Assembly (NCBI RefSeq): GCF_001888185.1
Contig: NZ_CP016364.1
Span: forward strand, 806,001-870,000
Direction of reading: 5' to 3'
DNA: 64,000 nt
DNA from: Phaeobacter porticola
GTDB taxonomy: Bacteria; Pseudomonadota; Alphaproteobacteria; Rhodobacterales; Rhodobacteraceae
How positions within the stretch are numbered: the first letter of the stretch is position 1; each line of letters opens with the position of its first letter. The notes under the pieces were generated by a model. The model did not search any database, was not told where the DNA came from, and was given only the letters and a program-made list of their open reading frames with translations. Positions 1 to 8,695 of this stretch are shown here, piece by piece. The position numbers and the translations under genes are program-made.

Positions 1-410
1 GCGGCCAGAATCGCGGCCCGCTGGGCCTGGCGGGGCTGAACAATGAGTGAGGCCAAAAGACTGGCGTCTTCGTATTCACCGCGCGCGGCAGCGGCGACCA
101 GATTGGCAAAGCAGTTTTCATCGGCCCCAAGACAGGTGCAGGTCATCCCGTGGCGCACCAGCGGGCGGCGGCCCTCGGTGACGCAGAAATTGCACAGGCG
201 GCCAAAGTTTTCATAAGCTTGACGGCCGATGACCGGGCCAAGCGATGTCTGCAATTCATGTAGCAGAGCGATGCGTGTCTCGTCACCGCCGAACCAATGG
301 CGCAGGTGGCGTACGACATTGGCTTCTAGGGCGGGCAATTCTGTCAGCAGGCCAACAGTGGCCCCGCCCCGTGGTGCCGAAGATGCGGCTGTTGAGCGGT
401 CGGCAATCAT
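1..410 (-). CDS. Cysteine-rich protein of unknown function, downstream of hemP (partial)
   Basis: This reading frame starts with an ATG that overlaps the hemP stop (ATGA) and runs off the left end of the window after 136 codons, so the C-terminus is missing. I do not recognise the family. It has no signal peptide or membrane segment. It carries five cysteines in the pattern C73-x2-C76-x14-C91-x-C93-x6-C100, in a stretch reading LCNFC and CTCLG, which looks like a metal, heme or Fe-S ligand set. The coupled overlap with hemP and the shared iron boxes upstream suggest a role in heme or iron handling. That role is inferred from context only. The codon usage fits the neighbouring genes. Confidence 0.7.
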   Translation of the reverse strand, partial: MIADRSTAASSAPRGGATVGLLTELPALEANVVRHLRHWFGGDETRIALLHELQTSLGPVIGRQAYENFGRLCNFCVTEGRRPLVRHGMTCTCLGADENCFANLVAAAARGEYEDASLLASLIVQPRQAQRAAILA

Positions 411-583
411 TTTGTCAAAATCAACTTTCCGGCGCGAGTGATGCGCAGGCTGTAGATCTGGCCATTCAGCAAAATGCGGGCCTGGGTGCCGCCCCGTGCC
501 AGTTCTTCGGCATGGTAGGTCGGGAACACTTCGGTGGCAGCGGCGCTGGTGGTCGTGGCGTGGTCAAAATTCATCTGGTTCAT
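407..583 (-). CDS. hemP: Hemin uptake protein HemP
   Basis: A 58-residue protein whose C-terminal half (ILLNGQIYSLRITRAGKLIL, then TK) is the signature of the HemP family. These small proteins accompany heme-uptake systems, and in some proteobacteria they act as inducers of heme receptor genes. No catalytic residues or signal peptide are visible. The start is set at the ATG preceded by GGGTGA; a longer in-frame extension upstream looks non-coding. The gene ends in a 4-base overlap with the cysteine-rich gene downstream. Two palindromic iron boxes lie about 235-275 bases upstream, so iron-repressed expression is likely. The length is normal for the family. Confidence 0.9.
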   Translation of the reverse strand: MNQMNFDHATTTSAAATEVFPTYHAEELARGGTQARILLNGQIYSLRITRAGKLILTK

Positions 584-588
584 CAGGG

Positions 589-747
589 TCACCCGTTTCT
601 GTTGTCCGACCGGTCCAGATACCACTCCAGGCAAAACCCATGATCTCCGCGTGGCAGGCCGTCGGCCAGAAGCCGTCTTTGGCAACAGCTATCGCCGCAA
701 GGAAACGCCCAGCGACGTAGAAAGGAGATGGGATTGAAGAGCGACAT
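589..747 (-). CDS. Possible small cysteine-containing protein upstream of hemP
   Basis: A 52-codon frame between the iron boxes and hemP, ending 5 bases before the hemP ATG. The predicted product begins MSLFNPISFLRRW and has cysteines at 17, 21, 22 and 39. The family is not recognised. Support: it fills the otherwise unusually long hemP leader, sits about 70 bases from the iron boxes, and is closely spaced with hemP. Against: the Shine-Dalgarno signal is weak (GAGA), and an overlapping frame of similar length exists. It may instead be an untranslated leader. Confidence 0.4.
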   Translation of the reverse strand: MSLFNPISFLRRWAFPCGDSCCQRRLLADGLPRGDHGFCLEWYLDRSDNRNG

Positions 748-816
748 GAGGCGATCTCGATTGGTTGCAGTAGCTGGCTGCCTGCGCAATCACAGGTTGG
801 CTGAACTGCGCTAAAC

Positions 817-860
817 CTGACTGAATTAATCAGAATCGTCAACCTGACTTTTTTAGTCAG
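817..860 (-). promoter_or_regulatory. Pair of Iron-Rhodo-box-like palindromes for the hemP operon
   Basis: Two 17-bp sites of the form CTGA-N9-TCAG lie 27 bp apart: CTGACTTTTTTAGTCAG (844-860, perfect in both 6-bp arms) and CTGACTGAATTAATCAG (817-833, one arm imperfect). This matches the iron-responsive motif described in Rhodobacterales and attributed to IscR/RirA-type Rrf2 regulators. The position upstream of hemP fits iron repression. The assignment of the regulator is inference. Confidence 0.75.
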
Positions 861-948
861 ATTAAAGTTTTTGTGGATTGCCTGCGGGTTTTTGTCAGAG
901 CGCAGAGGTGGCTACCCTATTGTTGGGCGCGCGGTCTGGCTCAGAACG

Positions 949-975
949 AAAAAGGCCGCTCCGGGCGGAGCGGCC
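949..975 (-). terminator. Intrinsic terminator of metG
   Basis: A perfect 9-bp stem (GGCCGCTCC / GGAGCGGCC) with a 4-base loop is followed on the minus strand by five T residues. It lies just past the metG stop. Confidence 0.9.
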
Positions 976-996
976 ATGGTCTGAAAGTGGGAGAGA

Positions 997-2715
997 TCAG
1001 TCGCGGGTGCCGGAGAAGCGCTCCTGCCATTCCTCGCGCTGCTCGTCGGTGATCTTGGCAAAGAGCACCTCCGGCACGGTGAAGGCATGACCTGCGGGCA
1101 GCGCGGAGAGGGCGGCGGCCACATCGTCGGGCCAGCTGCGATCCTCGGTCCGGAGGGCGGCCAGCAGACGCTCGGTCGCATCAGGGATGAAGGGGGCCGA
1201 CAGCACAGCATAGAGCCGGATCAGGTTCAGCCCCAGACGCACCTGAGCGGCGGCCTGATCGGGGTCGGTTTTGAAGACGGACCATGGCGCCACGGATTGC
1301 AGGTATTCATTGCCCGCAACCCAGATCGCCCGCAGCTCCTGCGCGGATTTGCGCACGTCCATGGCGGCCATGTGGCCCTCATAGGCGGTGACGCGGGTGC
1401 TGATCTCATCAATCAGCGCCTGCTCGGCCTCGCCGTAGTCATTGCCCGCAGGAACCGCCTCGCCGTATTTGGAGCGGCAGAATTTGGTGATGCGGCTGAC
1501 GAAGTTGCCCAGCACGTCCGCCAGATCCTTGTTCACCGATTGCTGGAAATTCTCCCAGGTGAATTCGGAATCGCTGCTTTCGGGGGCGTGGGACAGGAGC
1601 CACCAGCGCCAGTAATCAGCGGGCAGGATTTCCAGCGCCTGATCCATGAACACGCCGCGCCCCTGCGAGGTGGAGAACTGGCCGCCATCGTAGTTCAGGT
1701 AGTTGAAGGATTTGAGGTGGTCGACCATCTTCCACGGCTCGCCGGAACCAAGGATGGTGGCCGGGAACGACAGGGTGTGGAAGGGGACGTTGTCCTTGCC
1801 CATGAACTGAACATATTTCACATCATCGGCGCCTTTATCTGTGCGCCACCAGCGCTGCCAGTCGGCGTCGGATTTGCCGTTGGCGTCGGCCCATTCGCGT
1901 GAGGCAGCGATATATTCGATGGGGGCGTCGAACCAGACGTAGAAAACCTTGCCCTCCATACCGGGCCAGTCCTGATCGCCCTTCTTGACCGGCACACCCC
2001 AGTCGAGATCACGGGTGATGCCACGGTCCTGAAGGCCGTCGCCGTCATGTAGCCATTTCTTGGCAATCGAGGTGGTCAGGACCGGCCAGTCTGATTTGCT
2101 GTTGATCCAGTCGTCCAGCTGGTCCTTCAACTGCGATTGGCACAGGTACAGGTGCTTGGTCTCGCGGACCTCCAGGTCGGTGGAGCCAGAAATCGCGGAG
2201 CGCGGGTCGATCAGATCGGTCGGGTCGAGCTGTTTGGTGCATTCCTCGCACTGGTCGCCACGGGCGCGTTCATAGCCGCAGTTGGGGCAGGTGCCTTCGA
2301 TATAGCGGTCGGGAAGGAAACGGCCATCGGCGTGGGAATAAACTTGTTTTTCGGTGACTTCGCGGATCAGCCCCTGCTCGGCCAGCTTGCCTGCGAAATG
2401 CTGGGTCAGCGCGTGGTTCTGCGGGCTGGAAGAGCGCCCGAAGTGGTCAAAGCTGAGGCCGAACCCTTTGGCGATACCGGCCTGAACCTCGTGCATTTCG
2501 GCGCAATAGTCAGCCACCGGCTTGCCTGCCTTGGCGGCGGCCAGCTCGGCGGGGGTGCCATGTTCGTCGGTGGCGCAGAGGAACATCACCTCATGGCCGC
2601 GTGCGCGCTGGTAGCGAGCGTAGAGATCTGCGGGCAGCTGGCTGCCGACCAGATTGCCCAGATGCTTGATCCCGTTGATATAGGGGATCGCCGAGGTAAT
2701 GAGAAAGCGCGCCAT
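997..2715 (-). CDS. metG: Methionyl-tRNA synthetase
   Basis: Charges tRNA-Met with methionine in the cytoplasm. The 572-residue protein has the class I signature HLGN at residues 18-21 (HIGH motif), a zinc knuckle CPNC...CEEC at about 143-159, and FSTSQG at about 347-352 in the place of KMSKS. The anticodon-binding helical domain follows; there is no C-terminal tRNA-binding EMAP-like extension, which is the usual short form in alphaproteobacteria. The start [12 protein letters not shown] is preferred over an ATG three codons upstream because the family begins there. A strong terminator follows the gene. Confidence 0.96.
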   Translation of the reverse strand: MARFLITSAIPYINGIKHLGNLVGSQLPADLYARYQRARGHEVMFLCATDEHGTPAELAAAKAGKPVADYCAEMHEVQAGIAKGFGLSFDHFGRSSSPQNHALTQHFAGKLAEQGLIREVTEKQVYSHADGRFLPDRYIEGTCPNCGYERARGDQCEECTKQLDPTDLIDPRSAISGSTDLEVRETKHLYLCQSQLKDQLDDWINSKSDWPVLTTSIAKKWLHDGDGLQDRGITRDLDWGVPVKKGDQDWPGMEGKVFYVWFDAPIEYIAASREWADANGKSDADWQRWWRTDKGADDVKYVQFMGKDNVPFHTLSFPATILGSGEPWKMVDHLKSFNYLNYDGGQFSTSQGRGVFMDQALEILPADYWRWWLLSHAPESSDSEFTWENFQQSVNKDLADVLGNFVSRITKFCRSKYGEAVPAGNDYGEAEQALIDEISTRVTAYEGHMAAMDVRKSAQELRAIWVAGNEYLQSVAPWSVFKTDPDQAAAQVRLGLNLIRLYAVLSAPFIPDATERLLAALRTEDRSWPDDVAAALSALPAGHAFTVPEVLFAKITDEQREEWQERFSGTRD

Positions 2716-2829
2716 ATCATCCATCCAACTAAAGCTTTGCTGGCCCGTCTAGCGCATGGCGCTGCCGCCGAAAACCCCGCTGTGGACCTTGTGGCTAATT
2801 TCCCCGCTCTGAAGGGTGTCGCAGACCGT

Positions 2830-4053
2830 CTAGCGCCGCTCGCGGGAGCGTTTGAGCAGGCGCCCAATGGTGAAGGAGGTGCGCGGCGCATAGACGTAGC
2901 GGGTCCGGTCCTCGGGCGCGGGGCGGGCGCGCATCCGGGCCAGGCCAAAGATAATCAGTCCGAGGTGGCCGACTGCGACAAAGGCAAAGAGCGCGCCGGG
3001 ACCGTAGTTTTCGATCAGCGCCGAGGTGATCAGCGGCGAGGCGATGGCGCCAAGGGCGTAGAAGAACATCAGCGCGGCGGCCAGCTCAATCCGCTGCTGC
3101 GAGGTGGCAAAGTCATTGGCGTGGGCGGCAGAGACCGAGAAGATCGGCATGGTGGTGAAGCCGAAGAAGGCGGCAGAGGCCATCACCGCGAGAGTGCCCA
3201 TGCCGCTGGCGGCCATGGTGATGCCGCAGGACAGGATGGCCACCACCGACAGCCAGATCAGCACCCAGCGACGGTCGTATTTATCCGCCAACCAACCCAG
3301 CGGGTATTGTGCCAGCGCGCCGCCAAGGACGAAGGTTGCCAGGAAGAAGGCGATCTGCCCGACCTCCAGCCCGACCTCCTGACCGTAGATCGGACCAACC
3401 ATACGGAAGGACGCGGAGCTGAGGGCGGCGACGATCACCCCCGCGACGGCGAGTGGCGAACAGGCCCAGGCCAGTTTCGGGCGCAGGCGCGGGGCGTCCG
3501 GGATTTCGGGTTGGCTGGCCTTGGTCATGGTGAGCGGCAAGAGCGCCGCGCAGCAGAGGATCGCCAGCAGGTTATACGAAATGTAGGAGGCAGGCGGCAG
3601 CACCGCGATCAGCAGCTGCGCCACCAACGAGGCGGAGAGGTCCACGATGCGATAGGTGCCCATGGCGCGCCCACGGGTTTCATTGGTGACCTTGGCGTTC
3701 AGCCAGGCCTCAATCACGGTGTAACACCCTGCGACGCAGAGCCCAGAGGCCATGCGCATCACGGCCCAGGCCAGCGGATCTTCGGTCAGGGTGTGGCCGA
3801 TCAGCCCCATGGCACCAAGGGCTGTACAGACCGCAAAGGCGCGGCTGTGGCCGACGTTGCCCATCAGGCGCGGTACCCACCAGCAACCGATGAAAAAACC
3901 AAGGAAATGCGCCGAGCCGAGAAAGCCGATCTGTTCCTTGTCAAATCCTAGTGTCAGACCAGAGAGCGCATCCAAGGGACCCACGCCGCCGGTCGACAAC
4001 TGCAACAGGATCACAGAGAGAAACAGCGCCGCAAAGGAAATCATCATCCGCAT
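2830..4053 (-). CDS. MFS transporter
   Basis: A 407-residue integral membrane protein with about 12 hydrophobic segments and the MFS-type loop LGWLADKYDRRWV between the third and fourth helices of the second half. It belongs to the YcaD-like branch of the major facilitator superfamily, whose substrates are mostly unknown. It begins close to the convergent hairpin at 4132-4181 and ends 105 bases before metG on the same strand, so the two may be co-transcribed. The substrate cannot be deduced from the sequence. Confidence 0.85.
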   Translation of the reverse strand: MRMMISFAALFLSVILLQLSTGGVGPLDALSGLTLGFDKEQIGFLGSAHFLGFFIGCWWVPRLMGNVGHSRAFAVCTALGAMGLIGHTLTEDPLAWAVMRMASGLCVAGCYTVIEAWLNAKVTNETRGRAMGTYRIVDLSASLVAQLLIAVLPPASYISYNLLAILCCAALLPLTMTKASQPEIPDAPRLRPKLAWACSPLAVAGVIVAALSSASFRMVGPIYGQEVGLEVGQIAFFLATFVLGGALAQYPLGWLADKYDRRWVLIWLSVVAILSCGITMAASGMGTLAVMASAAFFGFTTMPIFSVSAAHANDFATSQQRIELAAALMFFYALGAIASPLITSALIENYGPGALFAFVAVGHLGLIIFGLARMRARPAPEDRTRYVYAPRTSFTIGRLLKRSRERR

Positions 4054-4131
4054 AATGGCCAGTCATGACCGCTGCGAGGTCAGATTGCACGGGTGTTTCC
4101 GACATTTTCCCAATCGGCGTGTCGTATTGTG

Positions 4132-4181
4132 CCCGGTTTGTGCCCGGCGCGGCAGATTTGCCGCGCCGGGCACAAACCGGG
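4132..4181. repeat. Perfect 23-bp inverted repeat between rhodanese and MFS genes
   Basis: Arms 4132-4154 and 4159-4181 are exactly complementary over 23 bp with a 4-base loop (GATT). There is no T-run on either side, so it is not a textbook intrinsic terminator. It sits after the rhodanese stop and about 80 bases before the MFS start on the same strand, where it could act as an RNA-stabilising or attenuating hairpin, or be a REP-like element. Confidence 0.8.
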
Positions 4182-4194
4182 ACGAGGGGGCGGC

Positions 4195-4596
4195 TCAGTC
4201 GTCGCGCTGGGCGATCTCTCCGCCCGATTTGGCCCAGGCGGTAAAGCCGCCCTCAAGGTGCATCACCGGGGCAAGGCCCATTTCCATCGCGGCCTTGGCC
4301 GCAAGCGCAGAACGCCAGGCGCTGGCGCAGTAGAACACATAGGTCTTGTCCTGATTGAACACGGGTTTGTGATAAGGGCTGTCGGGGTCGATCCAGAATT
4401 CCAGCATCCCGCGCGGGCAGGAAAACGCGCCGGGAATCATACCGCTGGCCTGCAGTTCGCGGATATCGCGCAGGTCAATGAAGACATAGGCGTCGTCGGA
4501 CACCGCAGATTTTGCGGTATCGATGGACATGGTGTCGACGATGGCATTGGCCTCCTCAAGGAGGGTATTGACGCCTTTGGTGATGGTCTGGGGCAT
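4195..4596 (-). CDS. Rhodanese-like domain protein
   Basis: A 133-residue single-domain rhodanese. The VFIDLRD motif lies near residues 38-44 and the active-site loop CASAWRS near 90-96, with the catalytic cysteine present. EGGFTAW near the C-terminus is also typical. Such proteins move or reduce sulfane sulfur in the cytoplasm; the actual donor and acceptor are not indicated. There is no signal peptide. It stands alone, followed by the long hairpin and then the MFS gene on the same strand. Confidence 0.88.
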   Translation of the reverse strand: MPQTITKGVNTLLEEANAIVDTMSIDTAKSAVSDDAYVFIDLRDIRELQASGMIPGAFSCPRGMLEFWIDPDSPYHKPVFNQDKTYVFYCASAWRSALAAKAAMEMGLAPVMHLEGGFTAWAKSGGEIAQRDD

Positions 4597-4803
4597 GACG
4601 GGATCCTATGTTTGTTGGCTGGGGTGGTCCGGTTCCTGCGGCAGGCTGAGGCAGAGCGTGGCGCTTGGCAAGGGGGCAGAGGCGCGCAGGTCGCGCCGGT
4701 CCGGGGCGTGGCGATCCGGTTGCATCAGGCCGGGCCTGCGCTAGTGTTTGCGCTGACAGGGGCCATTGGCGCCCTCAGCAGCTGCAACAACAGGATTCCG
4801 ATC

Positions 4804-5847
4804 ATGAAGATGAACCCGCTTGGCCGCACCGGCATGGAGGTGTCGCAAATCTGTCTTGGCACTATGACCTTTGGCACTCAGACATCAGAAGCAGACGCAC
4901 ATGCCCAGATTGATCTGGCGCTCTCGGCGGGTGTGAATTTCCTTGATACTGCCGAAATGTATCCGGTGAACCCGATCAGCGCCGAAACCATCGGCGGCAG
5001 CGAGGCAATCATCGGGACGTGGAATGCCAAGACCGGGCGGCGCAGGGATTATATCCTTGCCACCAAACATTCCGGCGAAGGGTTGCAGGCGGTGCGGGAT
5101 GGGGCGGCGATTACGGCGGAGACCATCGCACCCACGATTGAAGGATCCTTGCGGCGCTTGCAGACGGATTACATCGACCTCTATCAGTTTCACTGGCCAA
5201 ACCGGGGCAGCTATATGTTCCGCAAGAACTGGCAGTATGATCCGGGCGGCGATGACCGGGCTGAGGTGCTGGACAATATGGCGGAATGTCTGGAGGCGCT
5301 GAAGGCGCAGAGGGACAAGGGCAATATCCGCGCCTTTGGCCTGTCAAACGAAAGCGCCTGGGGCACGGCGCAGTGGTTGCGGCTGGCTGAGGAGACCGGC
5401 GGGCCACGGGTGGCGTCAATCCAGAATGAATATTCGCTGCTGTGCAGGCTGTACGATACCGATTTGGCGGAGATGAGCCTTTATGAGGACGTGGGATTGC
5501 TTGCGTTTTCGCCGCTGGCCACTGGCTTGCTGACGGGGAAATATCAGGATGGTGCGGTGCCGGAGGCCTCGCGCAAGACGCTGAGCCCGGAGCTGGGCGG
5601 ACGTGACACGGATCGGGTTTATCCGGCGGTGGCGGCCTATCTGGAGATTGCCAAGCGTCACGGGTTGGATCCAGTGCATATGGCGCTGGCCTGGTGTCAC
5701 ACGCGGCCGTTCATGGCCTCGGCCATTTTTGGAGCGACCACGTTGGCGCAGTTGCAGCATGTGCTGGCGGGGGCGGATCTGACCCTGTCGCAGGAGGTGC
5801 TGGAGGAGATTGACGCGGCCCATCGTGCCCATCCGATGCCCTATTGA
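4804..5847 (+). CDS. Aldo/keto reductase (Tas family)
   Basis: NADP-dependent oxidoreductase of the aldo/keto reductase superfamily, 347 residues. The catalytic tetrad is visible as D48 and Y53 (FLDTAEMY), K88 (ATKHSG) and H130 (YQFHWPNRG). The HWPN motif, the long loop after it and the overall length match the E. coli Tas subfamily. The start follows an AGGA ribosome site 7 bases upstream. It is divergent from the rhodanese gene and convergent with the GlxA-type regulator, with a bidirectional terminator between. The substrate is unknown. Confidence 0.92.
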   Translation: MKMNPLGRTGMEVSQICLGTMTFGTQTSEADAHAQIDLALSAGVNFLDTAEMYPVNPISAETIGGSEAIIGTWNAKTGRRRDYILATKHSGEGLQAVRDGAAITAETIAPTIEGSLRRLQTDYIDLYQFHWPNRGSYMFRKNWQYDPGGDDRAEVLDNMAECLEALKAQRDKGNIRAFGLSNESAWGTAQWLRLAEETGGPRVASIQNEYSLLCRLYDTDLAEMSLYEDVGLLAFSPLATGLLTGKYQDGAVPEASRKTLSPELGGRDTDRVYPAVAAYLEIAKRHGLDPVHMALAWCHTRPFMASAIFGATTLAQLQHVLAGADLTLSQEVLEEIDAAHRAHPMPY

Positions 5848-5889
5848 TCAGGGTGACCTGGGACGGGATGAACGCTTGATCATTGCAAG

Positions 5890-5917
5890 ACGGGCGACCC
5901 TGAAGGGCCGCCCGTTT
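5890..5917. terminator. Bidirectional terminator between aldo/keto reductase and GlxA-type gene
   Basis: Stem ACGGGCG / CGCCCGT with an inner CCC/GGG pairing, followed by TTT on the plus strand. It lies between two convergent genes. Confidence 0.65.
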
Positions 5918-5944
5918 CCATCATATGCCTTGCAGCCCTTGGAC

Positions 5945-7036
5945 TCAGTAAGAGCCAGTAGACTGTCGCGGCAGCGGGCCGCTCTGGCGCAGGGTGTTTT
6001 GCCCTTGTGACAGAGGGGCCTGACTGAACAGTGGCTTGCTGGCGGCAAGCCGGGTGGTCGCGGCGCTTGCAAGGCTTGACTGGCGCAGCTCGCGGGCGGT
6101 GATGTCATGGGCGGTGCGGAAGGCGCGGGCAAAGCTGGACTGGGAATTGAAGCCGGTGGCCAGCGCCACCTCCATGATCGGCAGATCGGTGTCGGTGACC
6201 AACCTGCGGGCCTCAGCCAGACGCAGTTGCAGGTAGTGGTCCTGCGGGGTGGTGTTCAGGCGCAGGCGGAACTGCTGTTGCAGGCTGCGGGTGCTGGTGC
6301 CCAGTTCCTCGGCGATCTCGCGCAGCGGTTTGGGATCATCCAGCGCGGCCTCCATCAGGGCGTTGGCCCGTGCGGTGAGGGAGGAATGTTTGGAGCTGCC
6401 AAGGCGGCTTTGCGGGCGCTCGGTGGAACCGGGGCCATCGTAGAGGAACAGGCCGGCCACGCGGGAGGCAAAGCCCGCACCATGGCGGCTGCCGATGATA
6501 TGCAGCATCATTTCAATGGCAGGTGTCGCGCCGCCGGAGGTCATGCGCCCCTCGGAGAGGGTGAAGCGGTCGTTGCGGCACTGCACACCGGGGAAGCGGC
6601 TGGCAAAATTGTCCAGATCTTCCCAGTGGGTGGTGGCGGGATGACCGTCCAGAAGGCCGGCTTCGGCCATCAGCCAGGGGCCACCGTCGATGCCGGCAAT
6701 GGTCGTCCCACCCGCCGCCAGACGGCGCAGGCCAGCCAGCAGGCTGGGGGTGGCGTGGCGGGCGAGCTGGAAGCCGGCGATCACAATCAGCAATTCGCAG
6801 CTTTGCAGGCGCGCCAGCGGGATGCCCGGCACGCTGAGGCCGCTGGTCAGCATCGCAGGTTCGCTGGTGGCGGTGACATAGTCCCAGTCGAAGGCGCCAC
6901 GACCGGCCAGCCGATTGGCTGCACGCATGGGATCGACAGCCGCGGCGAAGGACAGGGTGTTGCTCTCATCAAGCACCAAAACAGCCGTTTTTAGCGGCTG
7001 ATTCTCGGGCTGGAGGATGTTTTTTGCGGATTTCAT
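5945..7036 (-). CDS. GlxA-family AraC-type regulator, probably of carnitine catabolism
   Basis: A 363-residue regulator with an N-terminal DJ-1/PfpI amidotransferase-like sensor domain (about 16-200) and a C-terminal AraC DNA-binding domain (about 225-325, two helix-turn-helix units including DLPIMEVALATGFNSQSSF). This is the architecture of GbdR, CdhR and SouR, which sense betaine-type compounds. It is divergent from the BKACE gene of the carnitine block, which strongly suggests it controls that block. The ATG at 7036 is chosen over a TTG one codon earlier. The effector is inferred from context. Confidence 0.88.
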   Translation of the reverse strand: MKSAKNILQPENQPLKTAVLVLDESNTLSFAAAVDPMRAANRLAGRGAFDWDYVTATSEPAMLTSGLSVPGIPLARLQSCELLIVIAGFQLARHATPSLLAGLRRLAAGGTTIAGIDGGPWLMAEAGLLDGHPATTHWEDLDNFASRFPGVQCRNDRFTLSEGRMTSGGATPAIEMMLHIIGSRHGAGFASRVAGLFLYDGPGSTERPQSRLGSSKHSSLTARANALMEAALDDPKPLREIAEELGTSTRSLQQQFRLRLNTTPQDHYLQLRLAEARRLVTDTDLPIMEVALATGFNSQSSFARAFRTAHDITARELRQSSLASAATTRLAASKPLFSQAPLSQGQNTLRQSGPLPRQSTGSY

Positions 7037-7168
7037 CAAGTTCGATTCGCATGTTGACTAGTGGGTGCAACAAGGCTGCGGCACTGTTGAGAGCAACACA
7101 AACAGGAATCTGGGGGCAGGCTTGGGGATAACTCGGGCACAACCCTGTACATCGAGGGGAAAACCAAA

Positions 7169-8086
7169 ATGCCTCTGAATATGGCCAAAAACGTCTTCAT
7201 CACCTGCGCCGTCACCGGCTCTGGTAGTACTCAGGATCGCAGCCCGCATGTGCCCAGATCGCCCAAGGCGATCGCCGAGAGCGCCATTGCAGCAGCCCAG
7301 GCCGGAGCGGCGATCGTGCATTGCCATGTGCGTGATCCCGAGACCGGCGCGCCCTCGCGCGATCTGGCGCTCTACCGTGAAGTGACCGAGCGGATCCGCG
7401 AGAGCGACACCGATGTGGTGCTGAACCTCACTGCTGGTATGGGCGGTGACATGGTGTTTGGCGATACCGAAAACCCTCTGCCGCTGAATGAGGCGGGCAC
7501 CGATATGATCGGCGCTGCGGCCCGAATGGCGCATGTGGCCGAATGCCTGCCGGAGATCTGCACGCTGGATTGCGGCACGATGAACTTTGCCGAGGCCGAT
7601 TACGTGATGACCAACACGCCGGGCATGCTGCGGGCGATGGGTCAGATGATGACCGATCTGGGCGTGAAGCCGGAGATCGAAGCCTTTGACACCGGTCATC
7701 TGTGGTTCGCCAAGGAACTGGTGAAGGAAGGCGTGTTGGCCAGCCCCGCTCTGGTCCAACTGTGCATGGGGGTGCCTTGGGGCGCGCCCAATGATCTCAA
7801 CACCTTTATGGCGATGGTGAACAATGTGCCGAGCGATTGGGACTGGTCCGCGTTCTCGCTGGGGCGCGATCAGATGGCCTATGTTGCGGCCTCCGTCTTG
7901 GCGGGCGGCAACGTGCGGGTCGGATTGGAGGATAACCTGTGGCTTGGCAAAGGGCAGCTGGCGGAGAACTGGCAGCTGGTCGAACGGGCGGGCACCATCA
8001 TTGAGAACATGGGGGCCAAGCTGATGGGGCCGGATGAGGTGCGTGCGCAGCTGGGGCTGGTCAAACGCGCGCCGGTGGCGAAGTAA
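7169..8086 (+). CDS. BKACE enzyme, probable 3-dehydrocarnitine cleavage
   Basis: Beta-keto acid cleavage enzyme (DUF849 family), 305 residues. It condenses a beta-keto acid with acetyl-CoA to give acetoacetate and a new CoA ester, using Zn2+. The zinc ligands HxH appear at H51 and H53 (HCHVRDP), and the distal glutamate is in GLEDNLWLGKG. Next to a carnitine dehydrogenase-thioesterase fusion, the expected substrate is 3-dehydrocarnitine, giving betainyl-CoA and acetoacetate. The neighbouring GlxA-type gene is divergent. A DUF1203 gene on the other strand separates it from the dehydrogenase. Confidence 0.92.
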   Translation: MPLNMAKNVFITCAVTGSGSTQDRSPHVPRSPKAIAESAIAAAQAGAAIVHCHVRDPETGAPSRDLALYREVTERIRESDTDVVLNLTAGMGGDMVFGDTENPLPLNEAGTDMIGAAARMAHVAECLPEICTLDCGTMNFAEADYVMTNTPGMLRAMGQMMTDLGVKPEIEAFDTGHLWFAKELVKEGVLASPALVQLCMGVPWGAPNDLNTFMAMVNNVPSDWDWSAFSLGRDQMAYVAASVLAGGNVRVGLEDNLWLGKGQLAENWQLVERAGTIIENMGAKLMGPDEVRAQLGLVKRAPVAK

Positions 8087-8113
8087 TATTTGTACCGTGG
8101 GCAGGATGCGGAT

Positions 8114-8140
8114 GGCCGCGCGACTGACTATCACGCGGCC
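8114..8140. terminator. Possible hairpin terminator between BKACE and DUF1203 genes
   Basis: A 7-bp GC stem (GGCCGCG / CGCGGCC) lies between the two convergent stops. The loop is long and there is no T-run, so confidence is low. Confidence 0.35.
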
Positions 8141-8147
8141 CCTGAGG

Positions 8148-8621
8148 TCAGTCTGCGCGGTGAATGCGGCAGAGGAAGCAGTTGTTGCTGGCGCTGCGCA
8201 GATCGACAAAGGCAATATCGGGGCGGTTCAGCAGTTCTGCGGCGTAATCGACGAGCTGTCGTCGCGGGGTCACGGCACCGGTGCCGTAGATGATCCGCTC
8301 CTCTGGCGAGTATCCACGCAGGATATAAGCCTCCGCCTGCAAGACTTGCGGAGATGTCGGCGTAGGCGTGGCTCGTGCACATGGCTCCGCACAGAGGTAG
8401 ATCGGCCCGGTTTCCGTAAAGGGGTTGCGCCCTTCGAAGGGGCGATGTGCCAGCGCCAGAAACGGCTTGCCTGCGGGTACGTTCTGCAAACAGTGGCGAC
8501 AGGGCATGCCGCCCTCTTCGGCGCTGGGGTGGCGTTCAACCGGATCGCCGTAGGAATCAAGGCCTGTGCGATGGATGGTCTCGACCACCTCGCTGGGCAA
8601 AGCGTGAAATTCAAGTCTCAT
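8148..8621 (-). CDS. DUF1203 family protein
   Basis: A 157-residue soluble protein. It has a CRHC motif near residues 40-43 and further cysteines in the C-terminal half, including FLCRIH at the end. DUF1203 proteins have no established function. The start MRLEFHALP is set by a strong AAGGAGA site 7 bases upstream; a longer upstream frame overlaps the divergent gene's leader and is discarded. It lies inside the carnitine block but on the opposite strand. Confidence 0.8.
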   Translation of the reverse strand: MRLEFHALPSEVVETIHRTGLDSYGDPVERHPSAEEGGMPCRHCLQNVPAGKPFLALAHRPFEGRNPFTETGPIYLCAEPCARATPTPTSPQVLQAEAYILRGYSPEERIIYGTGAVTPRRQLVDYAAELLNRPDIAFVDLRSASNNCFLCRIHRAD

Positions 8622-8695
8622 GAAATGTCTCCTTTCCTGGCTGTTCTGGCAGAGCAGCCGCAGGCGAGGCGACCCGAAACATGCGGGAAAGAGCC

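Noticed and set aside
2137-3951. Long plus-strand open frame opposite metG and the MFS gene
   Set aside because: The same shadow effect; the sequence is repetitive in Gly, Ala, Arg and Asp and matches no family, whereas the minus-strand genes have clear motifs.
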